Shown here: piece after piece, positions 1 to 8,920 of the stretch | Numbering within the stretch: position 1 is the first letter of the stretch | Layout: the number at the start of each line of letters is the position of its first letter | Origin: Hondaea fermentalgiana | Lineage: Eukaryota; Sar; Bigyra; Thraustochytrida; Thraustochytriidae | DNA length: 40,011 bases | NCBI GenBank assembly: GCA_014084085.1 | Contig: NPFB01000008.1 | Span: 16,715-56,725, forward strand | Reading direction: 5' to 3' | The notes under the pieces: generated by a model | The model's database searches: none | What the model saw: the letters and a program-made list of their open reading frames with translations, nothing else | Told to the model about the DNA's origin: nothing | Made by a program: the position numbers and the translations under genes

Positions 1-460
1 CAGCCAGCCAGCCGGCCAGCCGACCCGCCGGCCAGCCGCAGCGAGCGAGCCTGCTCGGCCCCGAGGCCGCGGCCAGCTAGCCAGCCACTGCCAGGCGCAG
101 AGAGAGCAGCACGGCTTGCTTGCCGCTGCAGACGGGCAACAAACCAGAAGCTGGCGAGCCACGCGCGGCTGCTGCGTGCGGAAACCGACGAGAGGAAGGC
201 GGTGCAGGGAAGAAAGAAAAAGCGCAGGAAACCAGCCAGGCAGGCTGCACCAAAGCAGAGCAGAGCAGAGTAAAGCAAACCAAAGTCGACCCAACTCGAC
301 TCGACTCGACCCGACTCGTCTCGAAACGCCGACAGCGCCGCGCGGCGTGGCGTAGCGCTGCGCAGACGCGCGGGCAGGGACGAGCAAAGCCCGAACCGGC
401 GCGAGCGCTCGCGCGCGCGCGCAGGAGCGAGGAGCCGAGCTCGGCATCAGTCTGTGTCTG

Positions 461-478
461 TCAGTCAGTCAGTCAGTC
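461..478. repeat. (TCAG)n tetranucleotide repeat
   Basis: About four and a half TCAG units in a row. The same unit reappears at 774-801, which points to replication-slippage-prone simple sequence in the spacer. Confidence 0.85.
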
Positions 479-773
479 CCACGAGGAGGCGAGACATCAT
501 CGTCCTCCATCCATCACATTCTAGCCCACCTGCCAGCCAAGTCGAACCTTCTCGCGAACCCCCCCCTTCCGCGTCCAAGGCGGCAGCAGAGCAGCAGCAG
601 CGCGGCAGCCCTTCGCGACGCAGCGCAGCGCAGCAGAGCAGAGCAGTGCAGCGCCGCGAGCGCCAGGAGAAAAAGAAAGAAAGAAAGAACCTCGCGCGAG
701 CCGCGGCGAGCCGGGGCGGCCCTGGCCAATAGCGAATAAAGAGGGAGGAGAGCCGCTCCTCCAAGACAGGCCA

Positions 774-801
774 GTCCAGTCAGTCAGTCAGTCAGTCAGT
801 C
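774..801. repeat. (CAGT)n tetranucleotide repeat
   Basis: About seven CAGT units, with a slight imperfection at the left end. A CCAG run follows within 20 bases. Confidence 0.85.
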
Positions 802-815
802 GCCGACCGGCACGT

Positions 816-839
816 CAGCCAGCCAGCCAGCCAGCCAGA
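816..839. repeat. (CCAG)n tetranucleotide repeat
   Basis: About six CCAG/CAGC units. The same unit opens the window at bases 1-40, interrupted there by CCGG. Confidence 0.85.
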
Positions 840-1070
840 CGAGAGACCCTGCTTCGCGCCGGCCATCGCTCACCCGCTCGTCTTCTTCGTCGTCGTCGTT
901 GTCCAGTCCCGCTTTCGACGCGGGCAACCACGGTTCAGGTCGCGAGACGAAGCCAAGCTCAACGCGCGCGCGCGCCTGGGCCTCCTGTTTCTGGGACCCA
1001 CGAGACCAGGCGAGGAGGAGGACCAACCGCTGCTAGTGTAGACATACTTACATACACAGCAGCTAGCGAA

Positions 1071-1095
1071 CTAGCTACCTGTACAGGTAAGCTAG
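1071..1095. promoter_or_regulatory. 25-base near-perfect palindrome
   Basis: The core TACCTGTACAGGTA (1076-1089) is a perfect 14-base palindrome centred on GTAC. Flanking CTAGC and GCTAG extend it to 12 pairs with a single unpaired A at 1090. A dimeric-factor site or a cruciform is possible. The function is unknown, and the surroundings are rich in CTAG words, which raises the chance of coincidence. Confidence 0.4.
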
Positions 1096-1606
1096 CTAGC
1101 AAGAGAGAGAGAGAGAGCACAGAGGGGAAGCAGACGAGGCCCGGCACAGCGGGCTCACAGTCACAGGCTCACTCCGGCCGAGGAACGCCGCGCGACAGCT
1201 CGCGTCGCCAGTCTCTCTGCTTTTCTGCTGGTCGCCAGACCTCCGTAAGCAGCAGAGCCACGCGCGCACGCGTGGGTCTCAGACTCGGTCTCGGGGCGCC
1301 TGCACCAACCAACCCAATCTAGCGAGGCACGCTCTGGGTGGACGAACCTTCTACTCGACCCAAGGGAGGAGGAGAGGAGAACCCGCCGCTTCTCGGCCAC
1401 GAGCTAGCTAGTTTGCTAGACAAACCCGGCTCTTCCGCACACCTGTTTCACCGCGCGGCAGGCAAAGCAAGCAAGCAAGCAAAAGCAAAGAGAGCGGAGC
1501 GAGCCCGAGCGCTCGCGAAAGACAGAGAGAGCGGGGACAGCTCGCAGACGCACGCACGCACGCCTGCGCACAACACAGACCCGCATCTCGGAAACGAGAC
1601 GCACGC

Positions 1607-2743
1607 ATGGCTGGCGTGGACGTTGCAACGAGGCCGCTGCACGTGCCCCGCCTCGGGGACGACCTCTGCGAAGAAGCCAAAACGCACGACGAGGTTGACG
1701 GCGAGCCGCGGGACCAGTCTCCCGCCCCTACGCTCATCAATCTGCGAGACGAGACGGCAAAAGTAGCCGCTGAGCACCAGGAACACGCGCCCCTCAAGCG
1801 CCCCGTCCACCGCCCCAGCCAAATGGAGAAGCGTCGCCACCCGATGCGACCGCAGCAACGTGTATTTCAAGAAAAGCAGCAAAGACAACAGAGGCAGCAC
1901 AGAAGGTCTCTCGACAAGGCGGCCTCTTTCTTTCTGCAAACGGGCTTTCAGCGTCGCCACAATGACTCCAACAACAACGCCAACACTGACAAAGATGTCT
2001 CGGAAAACCACAATCTCAACCGGTCCAACATCTTCTCCCACACGTCCAAAACCGAAGCCATGCACATGCGCCAAGACCTCGTCGAACCAGCGCCTGGCGC
2101 CAGTCCCTCCATGCCGGCAATGTCTCAAGGAGGCCACCGCAGAGTGCGCAGCACTGAGCTGCAATGCAGCGGAACCTCCTTTTTTGACACCGATGACGCG
2201 AACGATTTTTCCGCCGCCTCCGTCGCAGCCAAGACCTTGACCGGCCCCGACAGCCGTCGAACAAACAACGATGACGATGATGATGACATCGCCTCCACAC
2301 GCAAACTCATGTGCACGATGGACATTGGCGGCGGAAACAGGACAACAGGCACGCACCTCGAGCCACCCAAACCCGTTGTAGGCGCCGATAAATGCGTCTT
2401 CAAGTCCCCCGCCCTTACCGGCGGCCTAAAGCGTCCTCGCTCGAACCTGACGTTGTCCTCAACCACGGCAGACGTCAAGTCCCAAGACCAGCCATCCGCT
2501 GCACCGCGTCTCGGCGCCACTCGCAAACGTGCGCGTCTCGTGCGTCGCGACGCCCGCAGCGCCCCCTGTACATGGAATGCCGCAGAGCAAAAGGCCTCCA
2601 TGCTCTTTTTGCAACACATTCAAACGAGACTCCGGGATCTCATGCCCAAGACACGGGCGCTCCCGGACTCGCCTCTCTCCTCCACGTCCAGTCAGAGCTC
2701 TTCCTCGTCTGAGGGACCGAGTTCTCCCGGATCGGGACTTTAA
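1607..2743 (+). CDS. Disordered basic Ser/Gln/Asn-rich protein, unknown
   Basis: This is a 378-residue reading frame with an ATG start and no recognised domain. The N-terminal third carries a Gln/Arg-rich stretch (residues about 75-105). The middle has Asn/Asp-rich segments, including an Asp run near residue 225. A basic patch containing GGLKRPRS (about 268-275) and a second one containing RKRARLVRR (about 305-313) look like nuclear localisation signals. The C-terminus is a Ser-rich tail. A short region around residues 325-345 (AAEQKASMLFLQHIQTRL) may form the only helix. An antisense frame over 1448-2356 is also open but is Val/Ile/Arg-biased and looks like a mirror of the low-complexity sense frame. 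A nuclear protein is an inference, and the gene itself is only moderately sure. Confidence 0.5.
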   Translation: MAGVDVATRPLHVPRLGDDLCEEAKTHDEVDGEPRDQSPAPTLINLRDETAKVAAEHQEHAPLKRPVHRPSQMEKRRHPMRPQQRVFQEKQQRQQRQHRRSLDKAASFFLQTGFQRRHNDSNNNANTDKDVSENHNLNRSNIFSHTSKTEAMHMRQDLVEPAPGASPSMPAMSQGGHRRVRSTELQCSGTSFFDTDDANDFSAASVAAKTLTGPDSRRTNNDDDDDDIASTRKLMCTMDIGGGNRTTGTHLEPPKPVVGADKCVFKSPALTGGLKRPRSNLTLSSTTADVKSQDQPSAAPRLGATRKRARLVRRDARSAPCTWNAAEQKASMLFLQHIQTRLRDLMPKTRALPDSPLSSTSSQSSSSSEGPSSPGSGL

Positions 2744-2939
2744 CGAACTCTGTCCGAGTGCCCAGTCATAAGTCGAGATGAGACACGCAGAGAGTGCGAG
2801 AAATAATTATCAAGATGAACAAACAAAAAAGAAAACGTTCGCAAACGCATCTCGCGTCTCGCAACGATAATGTAGCCTATAAGAGGGTATGCTTGCATGG
2901 CCGGCCCCTGTATACGTATTTTGCTTCGTGTATTATTAC

Positions 2940-3013
2940 GCTCGCTCACTTGCTCACTCGCTTGCTCAATCACTTGCTCACTCGCTTGCTCACTCGCTTG
3001 CTCACTCACTCAC
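2940..3013. repeat. 12-base minisatellite (CTCGCTTGCTCA-like)
   Basis: About six imperfect copies of a 12-base unit alternate CTCGCTTGCTCA and ATCACTTGCTCA, ending in CTCACTCACA. The array lies in the 3' spacer between convergent genes. Confidence 0.8.
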
Positions 3014-3073
3014 AATCAGAGGCAGTCAGCCCGTCGATGGTCAAAAAAAAAAAAGTAACAAAATCAAAGCAAC

Positions 3074-3093
3074 AAAACACACACACACACACG
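3074..3093. repeat. (CA)n dinucleotide repeat
   Basis: About eight to nine CA units close to the 3' end of the coiled-coil gene. Confidence 0.75.
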
Positions 3094-3134
3094 AGAAATA
3101 TCTAACATCTTTGGCAAATATCCTACCTCTGCGC

Positions 3135-3932
3135 TCACTTCTTCTGGGAAATTCGCTTCCCACGCTTTCCCGACGGCCCACCCGCGCCGCGTACAGTCCC
3201 CATCGTTAGCGACGACTGGTTCGCGTACTTGTCCATACGAATTCGCTCCAGGTTCTGCTGCGCCTCGAGCTCCGATTTGACATTCTGATAACGCTGCAAC
3301 AGTCGCTCCAAGTCGAGCTGACGCTGCTTCTTTTGCTCTTCGCGCCCCGTCTCCACGCGCTTCGTCAGCGCCTCCAGCTCACCCTTTTGCCGCTTCTTGA
3401 ACCGCTGCTCCTTCAAAAAGAGGTCCTGCTGCTTGCGATTGCCCAGCTTCTCCAGCTCCCATGCCTCCAAATTGTCGGCCCGGGCCTTCATGAGAGCAGC
3501 CTGTTGATAGTCTTTTTGCTTTGCCAACACCTCTTGGATGCGTCGCAGGTTCAAGAGCTCCTTGGAAAATTTGATGCGCTTTTGCGATTCGCCAATCATT
3601 TGCTTTTGCCAATCCGCCAGCTCCTGCTTGTGCCGCGCCTTCATACTTTGCACGAGGTCCTCTGCATGGCTGTCATATTCGCGGAATTTCTTGTCCCAGC
3701 ACAGATTAAACTGCTGGAACTCCAGCATGTGCGCTTCTTCGACGCCCAGCCGCTCCGCAATCTGCCGCGATCGCAAGGCTTCGCGTCGCCTGTTCTCCTC
3801 GTGCAGCTTGAGCTCCTCAAGACGGTTCTTCGCAATCTCCGCCTCAACATATTTCCCTGACCGCTCGCAGTTCTTCCTGTGCTCCTCAAGGATGTTCAGA
3901 AAGTCCTGCACCGCCGTCTCCTCGCTGTCCAT
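3135..3932 (-). CDS. Conserved coiled-coil protein, probably ciliary or cytoskeletal
   Basis: The protein has 265 residues if translation starts at the ATG at 3932. The frame is open for 33 more codons, but those encode a Cys/Ala/Arg low-complexity string from a GCAC-repeat leader, and no conserved-looking sequence appears until MDSEETAVQDFL. From there almost the whole chain is predicted helix/coiled coil rich in E, K, Q, R and L. It begins with a helical hairpin-like segment (NILEEHRKNCERSGKYVEAE, residues about 13-32) and ends in a basic tail (KRGKRISQKK). The aromatic-containing segment EFQQFNLCWDKKF (about 72-84) breaks the heptads and looks evolutionarily constrained. I do not recognise the family by name. 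It lies 0.8 kb from a dynein light chain gene and 2.1 kb from CCDC39, so a ciliary role is plausible by neighbourhood only. Confidence 0.8.
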   Translation of the reverse strand: MDSEETAVQDFLNILEEHRKNCERSGKYVEAEIAKNRLEELKLHEENRRREALRSRQIAERLGVEEAHMLEFQQFNLCWDKKFREYDSHAEDLVQSMKARHKQELADWQKQMIGESQKRIKFSKELLNLRRIQEVLAKQKDYQQAALMKARADNLEAWELEKLGNRKQQDLFLKEQRFKKRQKGELEALTKRVETGREEQKKQRQLDLERLLQRYQNVKSELEAQQNLERIRMDKYANQSSLTMGTVRGAGGPSGKRGKRISQKK

Positions 3933-4713
3933 CCTGGCCTTTTTAGCGCTTTGGCTTGCAAGCGCACGCGCACGCGCACACGCACGCACAAAGAGAAACG
4001 CTCCTGCGCAAACGCACAGACAAGGAGGCAAACTCTGCCGGCTTGCGCCAAAGCCGGTCTCGCCCCGCGACGTCTACCGCCGCCCGACCCTGCGCAGATT
4101 GCGACTGCTTGTCTGCTTTCCCGCTCGTTTTGCTCGCTTGCTAGCTCGCTTGCTCTCGCTTGGCTCCAAAATTGCAAAACCTCACGTGCCGCCGCGCGTT
4201 CCCGAACAACGGACCGCGCCGGGGTGCACACCTTGGCGAACGAACACCCACAGTCAAGAGAGTCACTTTTTTCCTTGCTGCAAGGCAAGGTAAACAAAGC
4301 ACCCCAGTTCTGAAATGGCCGAAGCATGTTATGTCACAGGATGCCGCACGGTCAAGAAGTGCCGCAAGGACGTTCGATCGAATGCATTGAAGCTTGCGTC
4401 TCCTTGTCCTGATGAGTGCACATCAGTTCTTCGAGTGATGATGATGGTTGCTTTGAGATGCTGCCGCCAAGAACGGGAAAACCCCTTTCGGTACATTTTT
4501 ACTTTTTGCAAAAGACTTTTTTGCTACATTTTTTGAAAAACAGAAAGTCAAGGTCTTGTCGAGAACAAATATTGCCACGTCCATCTGCTTCAGAAAGCCA
4601 TCTGAAAAAAAAAAAAAAAAAAAAAACGAAAACAAAAGACCTCACATTCTAAAAACAATGCGCAATTCGAGAATTCAATCAAATTTGTTTTACGAAGGTG
4701 TTCCTTCTCACAT
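3933..4713. promoter_or_regulatory. Upstream region of the coiled-coil gene, 3' region of the dynein light chain gene
   Basis: Both neighbours read leftward, so this stretch holds the 3' UTR of the dynein light chain gene and the promoter of the coiled-coil gene. Its right half is clearly AT-richer than its left half. It contains GCAC repeats (3960-3990), CTCGCTTG-type repeats (about 4130-4160) and a 22-base A-run (4605-4626). No further gene is recognised. Confidence 0.55.
4605..4626. repeat. 22-base poly(A) tract
   Basis: This is a pure run of 22 adenines on the + strand, equal to a T-run just downstream of the dynein light chain gene on the - strand. No retroposon body or target-site duplication was found next to it. 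Confidence 0.9.
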
Positions 4714-5499
4714 TCAGTATACCCAAACGCCGTACGCAACGACGACCGCAAAAAGCGAATCCTGCATGTCCCAGAAATTGGGCAAAAAATTTAGTCAGAA
4801 CTGTATTCACGCAGAACCGGAAACGTACGCTCACTTACATTTGAATATGATGCAGAGGCTGATGCGTCCGTCTCGGCATCCCAAAAGCACCGCGTACCAA
4901 ACCTGTGTTCTATTTTCGTTAGACGTGCGAGCGTATTTTGCAAAGAAAAACTAAACAAAGAAAGATCACTCGAATTGATCAAACGTACCGGACCCCTTGA
5001 CCGCGTTTCTCACCAATCACTGTTTGTACAATAATCTTGTATCGGTTCAAGCGCAAATCTTTACATTTTTGCACCAAATTTAATCCATCCAGGCACCGTG
5101 AGTATATTCTGACCTTTCCCCAGAGAACTCATTCAATAATCGTGATGATCATGATGATGCAGTGCATTCACGTACCTTTGATGCGGCGCTTGGCCTCATC
5201 AGAAATCTCCTTTGACCAGGCAGAGACCATGTCGGACTGGTATTTTTGGTCCTTGAGCCGATCATTGAGAAGCTCCTGAATCGTGTGCTGCACAAGGCTG
5301 ACTGGAAACCTGCGCGATGGGTTGCAAGGAAAGCAAAAGTTTACATTCGTCAGCACGATGCTAAACACTTCATCGACAACGCGCCGTCCCGTCCTCCCCG
5401 CTTCACCATCCTTGCGCGATGCACCTACTTTTCCTTGTACGAGAGGGTCGTCTGGTACGTGTTCTCATGCAGCACTCGCTTCGTGCGCAAGTCTGCCAT
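4714..5499 (-). CDS. DYNLT2B: Tctex1-type dynein light chain (DYNLT2B/TCTEX1D2-like), five exons
   Basis: This gene is split by four introns and encodes 128 residues. Exons on the - strand: 5499-5429, 5309-5176, 5058-4989, 4902-4839 and 4761-4714 (stop TGA). Introns are 119, 117, 86 and 77 nt, all GT...AG, with donors GTAGGT, GTACGT, GTACGT and GTAAGT; branch-like CTGAC or CTAAC is seen in introns 1, 3 and 4. The joins keep one frame throughout. The product shows the Tctex fold landmarks: ENTYQT (residues 12-17), FPVSLVQHTIQELL, YKIIVQTVIGEKRGQGVR ending at residue 92, then GTRCFWDAETD (94-104), and a C-terminus NDSLFAVVVAYGVWVY. These match the TCTEX1D2 subgroup better than DYNLT1/3. Known members are light chains of IFT dynein-2 and inner-arm dyneins. 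The acceptor of intron 2 (TGTAAAG) has a weak pyrimidine tract and is the least certain join. Confidence 0.9.
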
Positions 5500-6073
5500 C
5501 GTTAAACCAAGGCCAAACCCCTCGTTCTAATCCGTCCCGCGTCGCCGCTGCGCAACAAGGCTCTCGCACGTCCAAATAAAGCACGCGCGTATGCACCTGC
5601 GCGCGCGCAAGCCTCCCTCCCCGCTGTCTTGCAGATTGGGCCTCTTGCGTGCGCTCAAGCTCTGCTCCCAACGGCAGGCAAATTTGTACGTTAAGGTGGC
5701 ATTGCACCTGACCTCTCCGTAAAATGGGACTCTTTGCTTATAATGGGCCAAGTGGAGATTTAAGGTCCGTTGCTAAGTTAGCTCAACGGATAGAAAGCAG
5801 TCTTCTGAGAGCGCTCTATCTATCTCCACGCACCTCTCTCGGCTCGCTCGTTCGCTCACTTCCTCGCTGTACATTAGCTTGTACTGCAAACGCAACCACC
5901 TGAAACGTAGTGCGTGGTGTGATTGTAAAGACGAGTTTGTCGCGCCCACGGCGCGGTGTTGTCCGTGCGCCAGCTTTGACGAGCGGCGGCGCCGGCGCCG
6001 GCGGTGAAGAGACAAGGCCAACAGACCATCGAGCCAGCCGCAAGCAGTCTCAATCCACACAAACGCGAGCACG
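5500..6073. promoter_or_regulatory. Bidirectional promoter region between two ciliary genes
   Basis: These 574 bases separate the start codons of the divergently transcribed dynein light chain and CCDC39 genes, so both promoters must lie here unless they overlap the genes. A palindromic element sits at 5767-5789. No canonical RFX X-box (GTNRCC...RGYAAC) was recognised. Confidence 0.55.
5767..5789. promoter_or_regulatory. Palindromic CCGTTG...CAACGG element
   Basis: CCGTTG (5767-5772) and CAACGG (5784-5789) form inverted arms around CTAAGTTAG (5773-5781), itself a palindrome. Each arm fits the general Myb recognition form YAACNG. It lies in the middle of the shared promoter region of two ciliary genes. 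Regulatory use is an inference from position and symmetry. Confidence 0.35.
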
Positions 6074-8920
6074 ATGGACATCCCGGTGTATGAAGTGGCT
6101 GACGACGAGCATGAAGATGATAAAAAGGACCGCCTCGAGGCTGGCGCCAACGAAGATGAAGTCGAAGAGGAAAAGGAGCTCGACAACACCTCGGTGAACG
6201 ACAACGGCGCGACGCGCTGGGTCGGAGCCAGCGACGAGGGCTACGACAACGTCGAAAACCTTGACCAAGACGAGGACGAGGACGACGATGACATGGCCCT
6301 TGATGGAGGGGTGCCGCTTTTTGCCAATCGCGAGAACCGCGAGCTGCACAAACATATTAGCCAGCTCGAGCTCGAGCTGGAAAAGGCACAGGAGAAACTC
6401 CTCGAGCACGAAGAGCGCAAGCGCGCCATGGCAGAGCACGTAAAGAGCGTTCAGCAAGAGTTTCGTCACACCCAGCAGCTTCTCGAGGCCAAACGCAAAG
6501 AGCTCGACACCGAAAAGCATATGGAGCAAATGTCCAAGCGCGAGGCTGGCCGCGTCAAGCTCGAAATTGCCAAGACAGACACAGCAAAGGAGGATCTGCA
6601 GACTCAGCTTAGCGCCGTGCAAAACGAAATTTTCAAGGGCAATGACCTCATGGACAAGTTCAAGGTGAGCATGAACTTTAACCAGGAAGAACTCGAGCAG
6701 TGGACCCTGGCCATGACACAAAATGAGGACGACAAAAATGCCTTTGAGCGCTACATGAAGTCAGATGATGCCAAAACAAAGGAGCTCAATTTCACCATCG
6801 AAAAGCTCACCGTCGAATTGCAAGAGAAACGCAAGCTCCTCGATGAGGAAGTCACCGAGACGCAGGCCAAGCAAATCGAGCTTGACAAGACGGCAGAGGA
6901 ATTCCGGGCGCGACACCGAGAGCGCCAAGACGTCATCCACCAGTGGCAGAACGCCATTGCACAGGTCAAGGCTCGCGACGAGGACATTCAAAAAGCAGGA
7001 GAGAATTTTGCCATCAGCAAAAGTGATTTGCGCCATGCCAAAAAGGACCTCGGCGCGGAAAAGGCGCGTCTCGAGGCTCTCGAGGCAGACTGCCAGGAGA
7101 TGGAGACCCAGTCACAGCTTGTTGATCGCATCCTACAAAAGAAACGTGCCGAGGAAGTCGAAGTCAAGGAACGCGTGGAAAACTTTCGCGCCGAGGTCGA
7201 GCTTCGCAAGACCGAGGTTGCCAAGGCTTCCAACGAGGTGCAAATTGCCCGGCAAAAGGTCGTCAACGCCAAGCTCGGTATCGAAGAAGCTCAGACCAAG
7301 CTTGATGGCGCCCGAGAACGCCTCCAGGTTGCCAAGCAGGCCCTTGAGGAAGCCCGGAACGACACGTCCACAGCCGAACTTAGCGCCAGCGCCGCCGAGG
7401 AGGCCTTGCACGCGCGCGAGGCCGAGGTCAAGGCCGTCGAGCAGGCTCTCGCGCATCTCAAAGATGTGACATTCCGAGAGTCCGAGGCGCTTTTTCAAAG
7501 CAGACAGCGCGAGGCAAATTTGCTCGCAGAGATTTCGGGCGCTCAGGCCACTGGCAAGAATCTCTCGCACGAGATCCAGCGTCTCGATGAGGAGTCACTC
7601 CGCCAAAAAGAGCTCGTTTACACTGCAGAGTTTCAGATCCAGCAGCTCGAGCGCCGCGTCGCGCGCGCCAAGGGCATTCGATCCGACGATGAGAAAAAGG
7701 TGCTCAACAAGCGCATCGCCGAGTGCAAGCAAGAACTCGAGGCTGCACAGTCTCAGAATGGAATGCTCCTTTCGCAGGTCAAGAACCTCGAGGATGAGCT
7801 GCGCAGTACCAAACGTGCCGCCGTCAGTGCCAAAGAACAGCGCAAGGAGCTCTCCGCACGCCTGCACGAGCTCAAGCTTGAGAACGGCAGCGCCGAAAAC
7901 AGCCTGCAGGGCATCATGAAGCAAAAGGAAGACGCCATGGTCAACCACGATCTCATGAAGCTCCAGGTCAAGAGTTTGCGCGACCAGCTCAATGAGCGCG
8001 CTGACAAGGTGTATGGCCTCGAAAACCGCAAGTTTCAGCTTGAAATGAGCATGCAGGAACGCAAAAAGGAAATTCAGGTCCACTCAGACATGCAGCGCGC
8101 ACGCGCCAAGCTTGCCGAAGAGGAGCGTCATAAAATTGCCATGGAGGCCAAAGACTGCAAGTTGCGTGTGCAAAAGCTCGAAAAGAAGTTCGCCACAATC
8201 GCCAAAAGCCCCGAAGTCGGTGAAGATGGCGAAGAGCGATCACAGGCGTACTTTGTTATTGCTGCGGCGCAGCGGCGCGAGGAGCTCCAGCGCGAGGGTG
8301 ACGAGCTCGACGCCGAGATCCGCAAGGCCACGCGCGAGATTCGGGCCCTCGAGGAGACACTGGCCGATATCAACGCCATCAACTCCAAATCGCGCACCGC
8401 TGCGCATCGCGCCAATCCAAAGTCACACGATGCAATGGAACTTCGCCGTGTCGTCCGAGAGACGGAGGCTGCGCGCGACACTGCCTTCAAAAAGAAAAAG
8501 GAGCTCCAGCGACTCATCGCCGACCTTGCCGAAGACAAGCGTCGTATTGAGCAGCTGCACGAGCAGGCCAAGGTGGCTTCCGAAAACAGCCTTCATCTCG
8601 ACCAGACGCATGAGCAAGTCGTGGCAGAGGTTGGCCAACAGCAGGCCCAGCTCGACCGTGCCAATGCCAAGCTCCGCGAACACCGCTACCAGCATCGCGA
8701 AAGCCTTGGTCTCTCGCGGGACAAGGAGTCTGTTCACGAGACAATCTTCAAGAACGATCTGCTCAATCAAACTCGAGACAGTGTGCTGTACACGCTCGGT
8801 CAGCTGACCAAGGAATTTCCCGAGATGGAGGACGACCTTCAGCTTCATCTCGGCCGCTTTGGCCTCAACATTCCCTCAGCCCCGCCAGAGACGCCTTCCA
8901 TGGGTTTCGATGTCGCCTAA
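6074..8920 (+). CDS. CCDC39: Coiled-coil domain-containing protein 39 (axonemal 96-nm ruler subunit)
   Basis: The protein has 948 residues in a single exon, close to the roughly 940 of animal CCDC39. An acidic N-terminus (residues 1-85, DEDEDDDD type) precedes an almost continuous coiled coil to about residue 925. Diagnostic stretches include AVQNEIFKGNDLMDKFK, the segment FNQEELEQWTLAM near residue 200, the ELTETxxxQxELDK-like segment near 260, FQIQQLERRVARAKG near 520, and SQAYFVIAAAQ with ELQREGDELDAEI near 724-745. The family (Chlamydomonas FAP59) pairs with CCDC40 as a molecular ruler that sets the 96-nm axonemal repeat and anchors inner dynein arms and the nexin-dynein regulatory complex. 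Its presence implies motile flagella. It lies head-to-head with a dynein light chain gene. CCDC40 is not in the window. Confidence 0.93.
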   Translation: MDIPVYEVADDEHEDDKKDRLEAGANEDEVEEEKELDNTSVNDNGATRWVGASDEGYDNVENLDQDEDEDDDDMALDGGVPLFANRENRELHKHISQLELELEKAQEKLLEHEERKRAMAEHVKSVQQEFRHTQQLLEAKRKELDTEKHMEQMSKREAGRVKLEIAKTDTAKEDLQTQLSAVQNEIFKGNDLMDKFKVSMNFNQEELEQWTLAMTQNEDDKNAFERYMKSDDAKTKELNFTIEKLTVELQEKRKLLDEEVTETQAKQIELDKTAEEFRARHRERQDVIHQWQNAIAQVKARDEDIQKAGENFAISKSDLRHAKKDLGAEKARLEALEADCQEMETQSQLVDRILQKKRAEEVEVKERVENFRAEVELRKTEVAKASNEVQIARQKVVNAKLGIEEAQTKLDGARERLQVAKQALEEARNDTSTAELSASAAEEALHAREAEVKAVEQALAHLKDVTFRESEALFQSRQREANLLAEISGAQATGKNLSHEIQRLDEESLRQKELVYTAEFQIQQLERRVARAKGIRSDDEKKVLNKRIAECKQELEAAQSQNGMLLSQVKNLEDELRSTKRAAVSAKEQRKELSARLHELKLENGSAENSLQGIMKQKEDAMVNHDLMKLQVKSLRDQLNERADKVYGLENRKFQLEMSMQERKKEIQVHSDMQRARAKLAEEERHKIAMEAKDCKLRVQKLEKKFATIAKSPEVGEDGEERSQAYFVIAAAQRREELQREGDELDAEIRKATREIRALEETLADINAINSKSRTAAHRANPKSHDAMELRRVVRETEAARDTAFKKKKELQRLIADLAEDKRRIEQLHEQAKVASENSLHLDQTHEQVVAEVGQQQAQLDRANAKLREHRYQHRESLGLSRDKESVHETIFKNDLLNQTRDSVLYTLGQLTKEFPEMEDDLQLHLGRFGLNIPSAPPETPSMGFDVA

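Larger units (their letters stand above)
1..1606. other. Repeat-rich intergenic / 5' region
   Basis: I see no gene here that I can support. The stretch is GC-rich and made of short tandem repeats (CAGC, CAGT, CCAG, ACTCG, GA, AGCA and ACGC units), so several frames stay open by chance and encode only Ser/Arg/Ala-rich low-complexity peptides. It ends at the start of the reading frame at 1607 and probably holds that gene's promoter and 5' UTR. A near-perfect palindrome (1071-1095) and a 17-base word that recurs at 13933 (1395-1411) lie inside it. The sequence CAG/GTAAGC at about 1084-1091 resembles a splice donor, so a 5' UTR intron is possible but not shown. Confidence 0.6.
2744..3134. other. 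Convergent 3' spacer
   Basis: This is the space between the stop codons of two convergent genes. It is AT-richer than its surroundings and holds a 12-base minisatellite (2940-3013), an A-run near 3046 and a CA dinucleotide run. No gene is seen. Confidence 0.6.

Noticed and set aside
1448..2356. 302-codon open frame on the - strand opposite the disordered protein
   Set aside because: Val/Ile/Gly-rich composition mirrors the repeat-rich + strand frame, and no conserved segment is visible.
4605..4626. Poly(A) tract as the tail of a retroposed element
   Set aside because: No retroposon body or flanking target-site duplication was found; simple A-runs also occur in other spacers here.
5770..5815. 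tRNA-like sequence: TAGCTCAACGGATAGA resembles a tRNA D-arm (A box), with CTTCTGA following like an Arg-TCT anticodon loop
   Set aside because: The D-stem and anticodon stem do not pair, and no B box (GGTTCGANTCC) is found downstream, even allowing for an intron.
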